Counted from the stretch's first letter, positions 1 through 9,201 are shown. The stretch is DNA of 64,000 nucleotides from Streptomyces sp. NBC_00683 (GCF_036226745.1 NZ_CP109013.1:6944001-7008000), one strand, 5' to 3'. The notes: generated from the letters alone by a model not told the origin. Made by a program: numbers and translations.

Positions 1-646
1 GCAGCAGGCAAGGCTGGCCGGGGCCGCCAGCGGCGCCCTGCAGAAGCTGCGCGCCGCGGGCATGCCGGAGGCCGAGGACGCGTACGAGGTGCACAGCGCC
101 CTCGAACCCCGTATCCCGGTCCACGAGGCCGCCTTCGAGCCGCTGATGCTCGCCTGCCGGGACCGCCGCCCCGTCACCTTCGACTACCGCAAGGCCAACG
201 CCGCCCGCCCCGAGCAGCGCCAGGTGGAGCCCTGGACGCTCGAGTGCTGGCGCGGCCACTGGTACCTGGCCGGCTGGGACCGCGACAGGGGCGCCGAGAG
301 GGTCTTCCGGCTGTCCAGGATCTCCGGCCGGGTCCGCTCCCGGGCCGGGGCCTTCACGGCCCCGGTGCCCGATGTGGTGACCGTGCGCGAGACCGTGGAG
401 AGCTGGGCGGGGGAGACCGCGACCAGGACCGCCCGGATCAGGCTGCGCGCCGGGTCCGGCTACCCGCTGCGCTCCCGCGCAATATCCGTACGGGAACTCG
501 GCGACGGCTGGGACGAGTTGGAGATTCCGTACGGACACGGACTGGACGCCTGGCTCGTCGAGTTCGGACCCGACGTCGTCGTGGAGGAACCCGCCGATCT
601 GCGGGCCGATGTGATGGACCGGCTGCGCGCCGTGGCCAAGGACTGA
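1..646 (+). CDS. pafB: PafB-like WYL-domain transcriptional regulator (5' end outside window)
   Basis: The reading frame is open from the first base, so the N-terminal winged-helix part lies upstream of the window. What remains is the WYL sandwich domain (motif FDYRK near the visible start, then REVF-like ERVFRLSRI) and the C-terminal WCX extension. In mycobacteria PafB and PafC form a heterodimer that activates the RecA/LexA-independent DNA-damage response; the pair normally follows the Pup ligase gene pafA. Here pafC starts 14 bp downstream, which supports a paired operon. An internal ATG at 62 could be mistaken for the start, but the conserved domain extends ahead of it. Confidence 0.9.
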   Translation, partial: QQARLAGAASGALQKLRAAGMPEAEDAYEVHSALEPRIPVHEAAFEPLMLACRDRRPVTFDYRKANAARPEQRQVEPWTLECWRGHWYLAGWDRDRGAERVFRLSRISGRVRSRAGAFTAPVPDVVTVRETVESWAGETATRTARIRLRAGSGYPLRSRAISVRELGDGWDELEIPYGHGLDAWLVEFGPDVVVEEPADLRADVMDRLRAVAKD

Positions 647-660
647 GGGGACCCGTACTC

Positions 661-1617
661 GTGGCCACGAACGCGATCGACCAGACCAGGCGGATGCTCT
701 CCCTGGTGACGTACCTGCGCGAGCGCCCTGGCGCCCACGTCCAGGACGTCGCCCGGGCCTTCGGGATCACCGAGGACGAGCTGATCTCCGACCTCGACGT
801 ACTCCCCATGTGCGGCACCAGCTTCCGCGGCGGTGACCTCCTCGACATCGACACCGACGGCGACCGGATCTGGTGGCACAACCCGGACGACGTCGCGGAG
901 CCGCTCCGGCTGGCCGCGGACGAGGCCACGGCGCTGCTCGTCGCGGCCCGTGCCGTGGCCACGCTGCCCGGACTGCGCGAGAGCGACCGGCAGGCGCTGG
1001 TGCGCGCGACCGCGAAGCTGGAGACGGCGGCCGGAGAGGTCGGGGCGGCCAGTTCGCGGCTCTCGGTCATCTTCGAGTCCGAGGGCGGGGTCTTCGCCGA
1101 GGTCGACCGCGCGATCTCCGAGCGCCGCCGCCTCTGGCTGCGCTACTACTCTCCCGCGCGCGACGAGCTCACCGAGCGTGAGGTGGACCCGATCCGCCTG
1201 TTCGCCGTCGGCCACACCTATATGGAGGGCTGGTGCCGGCTCTCCGAGGCCCGGCGCACGTTCCGGCTCGACAGGGTCGCCGAGATCCGGCTGCTCGACG
1301 CCCCGGCCGCACCGCCGGAGCTCGAACTGCGTGATCTTTCGGAGGGCCTGGTGCAGCCGGCGGCCGAGGACCCGGAGGTCGTCGTCGAGGTGGGACCCGG
1401 GGGCCGGTGGGTCGCCGAGTACTACCCGCACGACAGCGCGGAGGAACTGCCCGACGGGGGCCTGCGGATCACACTCCGTACCCCCGACCCCGCCTCGCTG
1501 CGCAGGCTCGCCCTGAGGCTGGGCGGAGAAGGGCGCATCACGGCGCCCGAGGACCTCGCGCAGAGTGCGCGGACGGCGGCCCGGGAAGCGCTCGCCGCCT
1601 ATGACGGTGCCCTCTGA
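661..1617 (+). CDS. pafC: PafC-like WYL-domain transcriptional regulator
   Basis: A 318-residue protein from GTG 661, preceded by a GAGGGGAC ribosome-binding site. The N-terminal ~60 residues form a winged-helix domain (QTRRMLSLVTYL), then comes a WYL domain (LWLRYYSPARDE around residues 155-170) with the FRLDRV element and a C-terminal WCX domain. It is the partner of PafB in the DNA-damage regulator PafBC, where the WYL domain is thought to sense single-stranded nucleic acid. A longer frame extends upstream to 244, but it overlaps pafB and shows no homology there. Together with tatA and tatC downstream this is the usual actinobacterial pafBC-tatAC order. Confidence 0.92.
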   Translation: MATNAIDQTRRMLSLVTYLRERPGAHVQDVARAFGITEDELISDLDVLPMCGTSFRGGDLLDIDTDGDRIWWHNPDDVAEPLRLAADEATALLVAARAVATLPGLRESDRQALVRATAKLETAAGEVGAASSRLSVIFESEGGVFAEVDRAISERRRLWLRYYSPARDELTEREVDPIRLFAVGHTYMEGWCRLSEARRTFRLDRVAEIRLLDAPAAPPELELRDLSEGLVQPAAEDPEVVVEVGPGGRWVAEYYPHDSAEELPDGGLRITLRTPDPASLRRLALRLGGEGRITAPEDLAQSARTAAREALAAYDGAL

Positions 1618-1654
1618 GCGGCGGCTACCGGAACACGGAGGAGACAGAGGCCGT

Positions 1655-1930
1655 ATGACTGCGATATCGAGTAGGCAGACCGGACCGGTAGCGGTACCGG
1701 TGCCCGCCACCGTCCGGTTCCGGGCGGCCTGCCCGGACTGCCGCGAGAGATTCGAGCTGGCGGCGGGTGCCCTGCGCCTCGCGATAGGTGCGAGCCGTCG
1801 CACGACCTTCTACACCTTCACCTGCCCCGAGTGCGGCTCCGCCGTCCGCAAGCCTGCCGGGGAGCGCATCATCGAACTCCTCACCGGCGGCGGAGTGCGG
1901 ACCCTCCGCCTCCACACCGCCCTGCGGTGA
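1655..1930 (+). CDS. Small conserved zinc-ribbon protein of unknown function
   Basis: A 91-residue protein starting at ATG 1655, about 10 bases after a GGAGGAG sequence. Two CxxC pairs (CPDC near residue 26 and CPEC near residue 57) suggest a single zinc ribbon; between them is a basic stretch. It has no catalytic motif that I recognise. Its position between pafC and tatA suggests co-transcription with these genes. I infer a nucleic-acid or protein-binding role only from the zinc knuckles. A longer frame from 1565 overlaps the end of pafC and is less likely. Confidence 0.75.
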   Translation: MTAISSRQTGPVAVPVPATVRFRAACPDCRERFELAAGALRLAIGASRRTTFYTFTCPECGSAVRKPAGERIIELLTGGGVRTLRLHTALR

Positions 1931-1968
1931 CCGCCCCGCAGTAACGAGAAAACATCGAGGCTCCGTCC

Positions 1969-2166
1969 ATGTTCTGGCCCATGCTCGCCATCGCTCTGGG
2001 ATTCCTCGGCCTGGCCGTGCTCGGAATCCTGGCCGTCAAGGTCTTCATCGAGGCGCAACGGCTCGGCCACCAGGTTTCGGCCACCACGAAGCGGATCAAT
2101 CGAGCGGCAGAGGATCTCGAACGAGCGGCCACCGGTCTCGCGGACACCGGTGAGGCCCTGCGATAG
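1969..2166 (+). CDS. Small single-pass membrane protein
   Basis: A 65-residue protein whose first 27 residues are hydrophobic (MLAIALGFLGLAVLGILAVK), followed by an amphipathic charged helix rich in Arg, Ala and Glu that may form a short coiled coil. It has no known catalytic motif. It follows the zinc-ribbon gene by 38 bp and precedes tatA by about 220 bp. The topology resembles TatA-like single-anchor proteins, but the conserved Phe-Gly hinge of TatA is absent, so I leave the function open. Confidence 0.65.
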   Translation: MFWPMLAIALGFLGLAVLGILAVKVFIEAQRLGHQVSATTKRINRAAEDLERAATGLADTGEALR

Positions 2167-2291
2167 CAGGGGAGCGGCCTTAAGGATTCACCGGTTCGGG
2201 GGGTACGCTGCTGGAGTCGGCCCAGGCTAGGGAGGTGCGGGCCGCCGACGGGAGTATGCACGGGCATTGCCTCGCGTTTACCCCTGCGGGT

Positions 2292-2297
2292 TACGAT
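2292..2297 (+). promoter_or_regulatory. Candidate promoter of tatAC (-10 TACGAT)
   Basis: TACGAT at 2292-2297 with TTGCCT at 2267-2272 resembles a vegetative promoter, although the 19-bp spacer is long. It lies in a 218-bp gene-free stretch before tatA. A perfect 14-bp palindrome, CGGACGTACGTCCG at 2316-2329, falls in the predicted leader. Both are seen directly; their function is inferred. Confidence 0.3.
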
Positions 2298-2384
2298 CGC
2301 TGCCAGCGCGCAGGTCGGACGTACGTCCGGTCGAACGGGTAGCGAGCCCACCCTCCAGTCGCCTCAGTGAGAAGGAAGTCGCAC

Positions 2385-2678
2385 ATGATCGGCAATCTGA
2401 AGCCCCTCGAGATCGTTCTGATCATCGCTGTCATCCTGCTGCTCTTCGGTGCCAAGAAGCTTCCTGACATGGCGCGTTCGCTCGGCAAGTCGGCCCGCAT
2501 CCTCAAGAGCGAGGCCAAGGCCATGAAGAAGGACGACGCGGATCCCGCGCCGCACACGACGGAGACCGTCGCGGACACCACCCCGCAGCCGACCCCCGCC
2601 AAGACGATCCAGGCCGCCCCGGGAGACGTCACCAGCTCCCGCCCGGTCAGCGAGGCCAAGCCCACCACCCAGAGCTGA
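2385..2678 (+). CDS. tatA: Sec-independent protein translocase subunit TatA
   Basis: A 97-residue protein from ATG 2385 with a GAAGGAAG ribosome-binding site. It has the TatA plan: a short N-terminal membrane helix ([18 protein letters not shown]), the Phe-Gly hinge, an amphipathic helix, and a flexible Pro/Thr/Ala-rich acidic tail. TatA oligomers form the size-adjustable pore for folded proteins carrying twin-arginine signals. tatC follows 49 bp downstream, so both export components are together; a tatB-like gene is not in the window. Secreted proteins and cofactor enzymes elsewhere in the window could be substrates. Confidence 0.95.
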   Translation: MIGNLKPLEIVLIIAVILLLFGAKKLPDMARSLGKSARILKSEAKAMKKDDADPAPHTTETVADTTPQPTPAKTIQAAPGDVTSSRPVSEAKPTTQS

Positions 2679-2727
2679 CAGCTGACACGCTCCACCGACA
2701 GCTGCCGCACGAGACGAGGGAAGTGGG

Positions 2728-3693
2728 TTGCTCAAGTCTGCCCGCAAGCAGGAGAAGGACGACGAGGGGCGGATGCCCCTCCTCGATCACCTGCGTGAGC
2801 TGCGCAACCGACTGCTGAAGTCGGTACTTGCCATCGTGATCGCCGTGATCGCGGCAGCGTTCTTCCAGAAGGAAATCTTCGAGTTCCTGATGAAGCCGAT
2901 CCTGGACTCGGTCGGCTGCAAGAACGGCGCCGTGACCATGGTCAACGGTCGGCCGTGTGCGGAGATGACCACCAACGGTCTGCTGTCGCCCTTCACCATC
3001 GCTCTGAAGGTGTCCCTGATGGCGGGCGTGCTGGTGGCCACGCCTGTCTGGCTCTACCAGCTGTGGGCGTTCGTCGCGCCGGGCCTGCACAAGCAGGAGA
3101 AGCGCTACTCGATGGCCTTCGTGGCGGCCGGCGTTCCGCTGTTCCTCGCCGGTGCCTACCTCGCGTACATGATCCTGCCGCAGACCGCGGAGATCATGCT
3201 CGGCTTCACGCCGGACAACGTGAAGAACCTGCTGCCCCTCGACGACTTCCTCGACCTGATCACGCGGATGGTGCTCGTCTTCGGGCTGGCCTTCGAGCTG
3301 CCGCTGCTGCTCATCCTGCTCAACATGACCGGGGTCCTTTCCGGAGCCCGCATGCTGCGCTGGTGGCGCGGGATGCTCGTCGGACTCACGGCGTTCGCGG
3401 CCATCGCGACGCCGGGCGGCGAGCCCATCTCGATGCTCCTGCTGGCGGGCCCGCTCGCGGTGCTCTACTTCATCGCGGTCGGTTTCTCCCTCCTCAACGA
3501 CAAGCGCAGGCGGCGCCGCAACCCCGACGCCGAACTGGACGACGACGAGGCCTCGCAACTCGACCTCACACCCGAGGACGTCGGCGCGGTCGAGGGTGTC
3601 TCCGCCTCACGGGCAGCCCTGCCCGAGCAGGCCGGTGTCGATTCGGACGGTGCCCGATCTCACCGCCTCAACGGTTACGACGACATCACCTGA
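2728..3693 (+). CDS. tatC: Sec-independent protein translocase subunit TatC
   Basis: A 321-residue integral membrane protein starting at TTG 2728 after GAGGGAAGTGGG. It has the TatC signature near the start (MPLLDHLRELRNRLLKS), six predicted membrane helices, and the loop motif FVAPGLHKQEK typical of the family. TatC recognises the twin-arginine signal peptide and nucleates the translocase with TatA. The C-terminal ~70 residues after the last helix are acidic and basic low-complexity sequence, as is usual in streptomycetes. It is transcribed with tatA. Confidence 0.95.
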   Translation: MLKSARKQEKDDEGRMPLLDHLRELRNRLLKSVLAIVIAVIAAAFFQKEIFEFLMKPILDSVGCKNGAVTMVNGRPCAEMTTNGLLSPFTIALKVSLMAGVLVATPVWLYQLWAFVAPGLHKQEKRYSMAFVAAGVPLFLAGAYLAYMILPQTAEIMLGFTPDNVKNLLPLDDFLDLITRMVLVFGLAFELPLLLILLNMTGVLSGARMLRWWRGMLVGLTAFAAIATPGGEPISMLLLAGPLAVLYFIAVGFSLLNDKRRRRRNPDAELDDDEASQLDLTPEDVGAVEGVSASRAALPEQAGVDSDGARSHRLNGYDDIT

Positions 3694-3735
3694 TCTTGTA
3701 GGGTCCTCCCCCAGACTCCGTCCAAGGGGACCCCA

Positions 3736-4623
3736 GTGACCAGCGAGATCACCCTCTTCGTCAATCCCACCGCAGGACGCGGCCGGGGCGCGCGTGCCGC
3801 GCAGCCGGCCGCTTCCGCGTTGCGGGACGCCGGATTCTCCGTGCGGACCGTGCTGGGCGAGGATGCCGACGACGCCCTGAGGCGGGCCCGCGAGGCCGTG
3901 GCCGCCGGGACCGGTGCACTGATAGCCGTGGGTGGGGACGGCATGATGTCCCTCGCCCTCCAGGCCGTCGCCGGGACCGGGACACCGCTGGGCGTCGTCG
4001 CGGTCGGCACCGGCAACGACTTCGCCCGCGCGCTCGGGCTGCCGATCCGTGATCCGGCCGCGGCCGGACGGCTGGCCGCAGAGGCGCTCAAGGCGGGGAC
4101 GGAGCGCGAGATCGACCTCGGCCGGGTCGGCGAGCGCTGGTTCGGCTCCGTGCTCGCCTCCGGGTTCGACTCGCGGGTCAACGACCGCGGCAACCGGATG
4201 CGCTGGGGCGGACGGTTCAAGTACGACCTGGCGATCCTCGCCGAACTGGCGGCCTTCCGGCCGATTCCGTACCGGATCCGGCTGGACGGAGGTCCGGTGC
4301 GCGAGATCGAGGCGACGCTGATCGCCGTCGGCAACGGGTCCACGTACGGCGGTGGCATGCGGATCTGCGCGGACGCGGTCATGGACGACGGGCTCTTCGA
4401 CGTCACCGTGGTCGGGGACTGCAGCCGGTCCACCCTGCTCAAGGTGTTCCCGAAGGTCTACAGGGGGACGCATCTCGACCACCCCCAGGTCACCGTGCAC
4501 CGGGTCGCCTCGATCGAGCTGGCCGCAGCCGGTGTCACCGCGTACGCCGACGGCGAGCCGCTGGGGGCGCTGCCCCTCACCGCGACCTGTGTACCGGGCG
4601 CCGTGAGGGTCCTTTCGTCGTGA
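3736..4623 (+). CDS. Diacylglycerol/lipid kinase family protein
   Basis: A 295-residue protein from GTG 3736 with an AAGGGGAC ribosome-binding site. It shows the DAGK/YegS-type ATP-binding fold: NPTAGRGRG at residues 11-19, the GGDG loop near residue 67 followed by MM, and GTGNDFAR near residue 92. Family members phosphorylate diacylglycerol or related lipids with ATP. Its position after tatC is common in streptomycetes. A TAGGGT sequence at 3699-3704 could serve as a -10 box for independent transcription. The lipid substrate cannot be told from sequence. Confidence 0.85.
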   Translation: MTSEITLFVNPTAGRGRGARAAQPAASALRDAGFSVRTVLGEDADDALRRAREAVAAGTGALIAVGGDGMMSLALQAVAGTGTPLGVVAVGTGNDFARALGLPIRDPAAAGRLAAEALKAGTEREIDLGRVGERWFGSVLASGFDSRVNDRGNRMRWGGRFKYDLAILAELAAFRPIPYRIRLDGGPVREIEATLIAVGNGSTYGGGMRICADAVMDDGLFDVTVVGDCSRSTLLKVFPKVYRGTHLDHPQVTVHRVASIELAAAGVTAYADGEPLGALPLTATCVPGAVRVLSS

Positions 4624-4637
4624 ATTTAAAGATCGGG

Positions 4638-4664
4638 CTGACTGTCATACCTGGCGGGTAGGCT
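4638..4664 (+). promoter_or_regulatory. Candidate promoter giving a leaderless helicase transcript
   Basis: CTGACT (4638-4643) and TAGGCT (4659-4664) resemble -35 and -10 boxes with a short 15-bp spacer. The -10 box ends 9 bases before ATG 4674 and no Shine-Dalgarno sequence lies in between, so transcription would start at or just before the start codon. Confidence 0.4.
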
Positions 4665-4673
4665 CGTATCAAG

Positions 4674-7502
4674 ATGACAGAGGACCTCTCACCAGCTGAG
4701 CGATACCAGGCTTCCCGGGTCCGTGCGGCCGAGCAGGCCACCGCCCTCGGGCCCTTCCGCGAGATGTACGAGTTCGGACTGGACCCGTTCCAGATCGAGG
4801 CCTGCCAGGCCCTGGAGGCGGGCAAGGGGGTGCTGGTCGCGGCCCCCACGGGGTCGGGCAAGACGATCGTCGGCGAATTCGCCGTGCATTTGGCCCTGGA
4901 GCAGGGCCGCAAGTGCTTCTACACCACGCCGATCAAGGCGCTCTCCAACCAGAAGTTCACCGACCTCGTCAGGCGCTACGGCGCGGACAAGGTCGGGCTC
5001 CTCACCGGGGACAACAGCGTCAACGCGGACGCACCCGTCGTCGTCATGACGACCGAGGTGCTGCGCAACATGCTGTACGCGGGCTCCCAGTCCCTCACCG
5101 GCCTCGGCTACGTGGTGATGGACGAGGTGCACTACCTCTCCGACCGCTTCCGCGGCGCCGTGTGGGAGGAAGTGATCATCCACCTGCCGGAGTCGGTGAC
5201 CCTGGTGTCGCTGTCGGCGACCGTGTCCAATGCCGAGGAGTTCGGCGACTGGCTGGACACCGTCCGGGGTGACACCCAGGTGATCGTCTCCGAGCACCGG
5301 CCGGTTCCGTTGTGGCAGCACGTCATGGCCGGCCGGCGGATGTACGACCTCTTCGAGGAGGAGACCGACCACGGCGGCCGGGGCACCGGACGGCGCGAGG
5401 TCAACCCCGACCTCGTCAGGCTCGCCCGCATGGAGAACCAGCGCGGATACAACCCGCGCGAGCGCCGCCGGGGCAAGATGGTGCGCGAGGCCGACCGCGA
5501 GCGCGAGCGGCGTCAGCGCAGCCGGATCTGGACCCCGGCCAGGCCCGAGGTCATCGACCGGCTCGACGCCGAGGGGCTGCTGCCCGCCATCACGTTCATC
5601 TTCAGCCGGGCCGGCTGCGAGGGGGCCGTCCAGCAGTGCCTGCAGGCGGGGCTGCGGCTCAACGACGAGGACAAGCGCCGTCTGGTGCGGGAGATCGTCG
5701 AGGAGCGGACCGCGTCCATTCCCCCCGAGGACCTCCATGTCCTCGGGTACTACGAGTGGCTCGAAGGCCTGGAGCGGGGCATTGCCGCGCACCACGCCGG
5801 CATGCTGCCGACCTTCAAGGAGGTCGTCGAGGAGCTGTTCGTCCGCGGCCTGGTCAAGGCGGTCTTCGCGACGGAGACCCTGGCGCTCGGCATCAACATG
5901 CCGGCGCGCTCCGTGGTGCTGGAGAAGCTCGTCAAGTGGAACGGCGAACAGCACGCCGACATCACTCCCGGCGAGTACACGCAGCTGACCGGGCGGGCCG
6001 GGCGCCGAGGCATCGACGTCGAGGGCCACGCGGTGGTCCTGTGGCAGCGGGGCATGGACCCGGGCGCGCTCGCCGGACTCGCGGGTACCCGTACGTATCC
6101 GCTGCGTTCCAGCTTCCGGCCCTCGTACAACATGGCCGTGAACCTCGTGCAGCAGTTCGGGCGGCACCGGTCGCGCGAGCTGCTGGAGACCTCCTTCGCG
6201 CAGTTCCAGGCGGACCGTTCGGTCGTCGGCATCTCCCGGCAGGTCCAGCGCAACGAGGAGGGACTGGAGGGCTACCGCGAGGGCATGACCTGCCATCTCG
6301 GGGACTTCGAGGAGTACGCGCGGCTGCGCCGCGACCTCAAGGACCGGGAGACGGACCTGGCCAAGCAGGGTGCGGCGCAGCGGCGTGCCGCTGCCGCGTC
6401 GTCGCTGGAGAAGCTCAAGCCCGGTGACATCATCCATGTGCCGACCGGCAAGTTCGCGGGACTCGCGCTGGTGCTGGACCCGGGCCTGCCCGGGGGGCGC
6501 ACCAACGGGCACCGCGGGCTGGAGTACCACGACGGGCCGCGCCCCCTGGTGCTGACCGCCGAGCGTCAGGTCAAGCGGCTGGCCCACATCGACTTCCCGG
6601 TGCCGGTGGAGGCACTGGAGCGGATGCGGGTCCCCAAGTCGTTCAACCCGCGTTCCCCGCAGTCGCGCCGTGATCTGGCGTCCGCGCTGCGCAGCAAGGC
6701 CGGGCACATCGATCCGCGACGCCACCGCAAGGAGCGGGCCGCTGCGGCCGACGACCGGGAGATCGCCCGGCTGCGTACCGAGCTGCGCGCGCACCCGTGC
6801 CACGGGTGCGACGAGCGTGAGGACCACGCGCGGTGGGCGGAGCGGTACCACCGGCTGCAGCGAGACACCCGGCAGCTGGAGCACCGGATCGAGGGGCGGA
6901 CGAACACGATCGCCCGCACCTTCGACCGCATCGTCGCGCTTCTCACCGAGCTCGACTATCTGCGGGGCAGCGAGGTCACGGACAACGGCCGGCGGCTGGC
7001 ACGGCTCTACGGCGAGCTCGACCTGCTGGCGAGCGAGTGCCTGCGCGAAGGCGTCTGGGAGGGGCTGAACCCTGCCGAGCTCGCCGCGTGCGTGTCGGCG
7101 CTGGTCTACGAGTCGCGTCAGGCGGACGACGCGGTGGCGCCCAAGCTGCCGTCCGGTCCGGCGAAGACGGCGATGGGTGAGATGGTCCGCATCTGGGGCA
7201 GGCTCGACGCCCTGGAGGAGGACTTCAAGATCAGCCAGACGGAGGGGGTCGGCCAGCGCGAACCCGACCTCGGTTTCGCCTGGGCCGTCTACATGTGGGC
7301 CTCGGGGCGGACGCTGGACGAGGTGCTGCGGGAGGCGGAGATGCCGGCCGGCGACTTCGTGCGCTGGTGCAAGCAGGTCATCGACGTGCTCGGCCAGATC
7401 GCGGCCGCCGCGCCCCGGGACGGGAGTTCGGTGGCGAAGAACGCGCACAAGGCCGTCGACGGGGTACTGCGGGGTGTGGTGGCGTACAGCTCCGTGGGGT
7501 GA
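4674..7502 (+). CDS. helY: Ski2/Mtr4-like DEAD/DEAH-box RNA helicase (HelY family)
   Basis: A 942-residue superfamily-2 helicase. It shows Walker A APTGSGKT near residue 57, the DEVH box (MDEVHYLSDRF) near residue 149, SLSATVSN motif III, motif VI GRAGRRGID near residue 440, and a C-terminal DSHCT-type helical region. A CHGC pair sits in the inserted middle domain. Actinobacterial homologues are annotated HelY and are presumed to act in RNA turnover, by analogy with the eukaryotic exosome helicases; the partner nuclease is unknown. The gene has no visible Shine-Dalgarno sequence and is probably leaderless. A long open frame on the opposite strand is a codon-phase shadow. Confidence 0.92.
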   Translation: MTEDLSPAERYQASRVRAAEQATALGPFREMYEFGLDPFQIEACQALEAGKGVLVAAPTGSGKTIVGEFAVHLALEQGRKCFYTTPIKALSNQKFTDLVRRYGADKVGLLTGDNSVNADAPVVVMTTEVLRNMLYAGSQSLTGLGYVVMDEVHYLSDRFRGAVWEEVIIHLPESVTLVSLSATVSNAEEFGDWLDTVRGDTQVIVSEHRPVPLWQHVMAGRRMYDLFEEETDHGGRGTGRREVNPDLVRLARMENQRGYNPRERRRGKMVREADRERERRQRSRIWTPARPEVIDRLDAEGLLPAITFIFSRAGCEGAVQQCLQAGLRLNDEDKRRLVREIVEERTASIPPEDLHVLGYYEWLEGLERGIAAHHAGMLPTFKEVVEELFVRGLVKAVFATETLALGINMPARSVVLEKLVKWNGEQHADITPGEYTQLTGRAGRRGIDVEGHAVVLWQRGMDPGALAGLAGTRTYPLRSSFRPSYNMAVNLVQQFGRHRSRELLETSFAQFQADRSVVGISRQVQRNEEGLEGYREGMTCHLGDFEEYARLRRDLKDRETDLAKQGAAQRRAAAASSLEKLKPGDIIHVPTGKFAGLALVLDPGLPGGRTNGHRGLEYHDGPRPLVLTAERQVKRLAHIDFPVPVEALERMRVPKSFNPRSPQSRRDLASALRSKAGHIDPRRHRKERAAAADDREIARLRTELRAHPCHGCDEREDHARWAERYHRLQRDTRQLEHRIEGRTNTIARTFDRIVALLTELDYLRGSEVTDNGRRLARLYGELDLLASECLREGVWEGLNPAELAACVSALVYESRQADDAVAPKLPSGPAKTAMGEMVRIWGRLDALEEDFKISQTEGVGQREPDLGFAWAVYMWASGRTLDEVLREAEMPAGDFVRWCKQVIDVLGQIAAAAPRDGSSVAKNAHKAVDGVLRGVVAYSSVG

Positions 7503-7555
7503 TCCCGGACGGTTGATCCCGGCCGGGTGACGCAGCCGGGTCGGAACAACAGCGG

Positions 7556-7589
7556 AGTGGCCGCAGGCGTGTTCGTGCCTGTGGCCACT
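7556..7589. terminator. Bidirectional hairpin terminator
   Basis: AGTGGCCGCAGGC (7556-7568) pairs with GCCTGTGGCCACT (7577-7589) with one G-T wobble and an 8-base loop, followed by TT. It lies between the convergent helicase and SPW genes and can serve both strands. Confidence 0.7.
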
Positions 7590-7632
7590 TTGCGCGTCCG
7601 CAGTCCTCTTATTGCGTTCGCGGTCCTCTCCG

Positions 7633-8073
7633 CTACGTCTTCCTGTTCATCACCGCGAGGCCCGCGCAGACCGCCCCCAGCACGACAGCCAGGCCGCCGA
7701 CGATCACGTTGTTGAGGATGACGCCCATATCGGGGCTCGAGCCCACGATCCAGGGCGACACGATCAGCCAGGCGCCCAGGGCGCAGATGGCGATGCTCAT
7801 GCCGGTCATCCGTTCCGGCATGGCGGTGAAGCACAGTGCCAGGACGGCGATCGCGATACCGATGACGAGGTTGTGTGTCACCAGGGCCGGCTGGCTCGCC
7901 GTGAAGTGCAGCACCCAGGGCGAGACGGCGCAGTAGATACCGAGGAGGAACACAGGCGCGTCGGCGAGAGCGGTACTGCGGCCGCCGCCGCTCATCACGC
8001 GGTCGTGGCGCTCCCGCATCTCATCGACATCGGGATGGCCCGACAGGTCACTCCTGTGCGAGACGTTACTCAT
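7633..8073 (-). CDS. SPW-repeat integral membrane protein
   Basis: A 146-residue protein from ATG 8073 with AAGGAGA 8 bases upstream. After a charged N-terminus of about 35 residues come four hydrophobic helices arranged as two repeats, each with the Ser-Pro-Trp signature (SPWVLHF near residue 53 and SPWIVG near residue 108). This is the SPW repeat family, common in actinobacteria and some proteobacteria and of unknown function. It converges on the helicase gene. The upstream region on its strand contains the AT-rich direct repeat ACATAAGGG/ACATATAAG (about 8149-8167), unusual for this genome and perhaps part of its promoter. Confidence 0.85.
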   Translation of the reverse strand: MSNVSHRSDLSGHPDVDEMRERHDRVMSGGGRSTALADAPVFLLGIYCAVSPWVLHFTASQPALVTHNLVIGIAIAVLALCFTAMPERMTGMSIAICALGAWLIVSPWIVGSSPDMGVILNNVIVGGLAVVLGAVCAGLAVMNRKT

Positions 8074-8162
8074 GAGATCGTCTCCTTCGTACCTTGGAAG
8101 GGCGACCGCGGTACGGATGGCGCGGTCATCGTCCCTCCAGCCAGTGTGCTCTTATATGTCCC

Positions 8163-9173
8163 TTATGTGTAGGTTTTCTGGCGGTGGATTCCTGCGTTTC
8201 CGTCGAGGCGGTCGGCCAGTGACACCAGGTCCGCGGCCCGCAGCACCCGGTCCCCGTACCCCGGCAGCGGCACATGCAGGGTTCGCGTCCAGCGTTCCGG
8301 GACGGCGCCGAGCCCGTACACCGCTCCCGCCAGCCCGCCGGTGACCGCCGCGACCGTGTCGGTGTCCCCGCCCACGTCGACCGCGGCGGCGAGCGCGCTC
8401 TCGAAGCCGGAGGTGGTGCGCAGTGCCCAGAGCGCGGTGCCGAGGCACGGCCACACCGCGCCGTTGAACTCGGTCGCGTGGTCCGGATGCCAGTCCGGTG
8501 CGAGGACGGTCGCCCAACGGTCCCGGTGGTCGCCGTGCACCTCGGCGAGGGCGCCGGGTACGGCGGCGAGGGGATCGTCGCCGTCCAGGGCCGCGCGCAC
8601 CAGCTCGTGGAAGACGGCGGTCCCTTCCCACGCGGCCCGGTCGCCATGGGTCAGGGCCGCGATACGGCGGGCGGCGTCCATGGTCGCCGCCCGTCCCTGT
8701 CGCGCGAAGTACACCGCGGAGGTGGCCGCCCGCATCAGCGAACCGTTCCCCGCCGCACGCGCGTTGACCTGGAAGTGCAGGGCTGCGGCCAGGTCCTAGG
8801 GATCACCGCTCGTCAGGACGTCCTCGGTCTGCAGCCCGATGTCCTTGGGTTCGCCGGCCGCCCAGCGCCTGAACCGGGCGAAGATGTCGGAGAGTTCGAG
8901 ACCGCCGTTCTCCAGCAGGGACTCGCCGACGAGAACGGCCATCTGCGTGTCGTCCGTCGCCTCGCCCGGATCCCAGCCCCCGCCCCCGCACAGCGTCCCC
9001 ACGCCGTCCGGGAAGCGGGCGCCGAACACGCCGGGCGCCCCGAACTCGAAGGGGGCGCCCAGTGCGTCGCCGGCCGCGGAGCCGACCACGGCACCGGCGG
9101 CCCGGTCCCTCCGGGCCGCCTTCCCCGGCTCGTTCGTTCCAGGAGTGCGGCCCTCGGGGCCCGTTCTGCTCAT
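8163..9173 (-). pseudogene. ADP-ribosylglycohydrolase family gene interrupted by in-frame TAG
   Basis: Two fragments in the same frame, ATG 9173 to TAG 8796-8798 and then open to TAA 8163, form one 336-codon gene with codon 126 changed to TAG. The N-terminal half has the metal-binding motif EATDDTQM. The half after the stop has AGNGSLMR and the second metal motif GGDTDTV. Both halves of the active site are needed, so a truncated product should be inactive. The context GDP-stop-DLAAALHF fits loss of a Trp codon (TGG to TAG); no frameshift is needed. The family removes ADP-ribose from proteins or small molecules. The gene follows the fasciclin gene by 28 bp on the same strand. A sequencing error is possible. 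Confidence 0.85.
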
Positions 9174-9201
9174 ACGGTCAGCGTACGAGCAAGGGGGAAC
9201 G

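Noticed and set aside
4689..7448. Over 900-codon minus-strand frame opposite the helicase
   Set aside because: A GC-skew shadow of the helicase; no domain, start signal or independent support.
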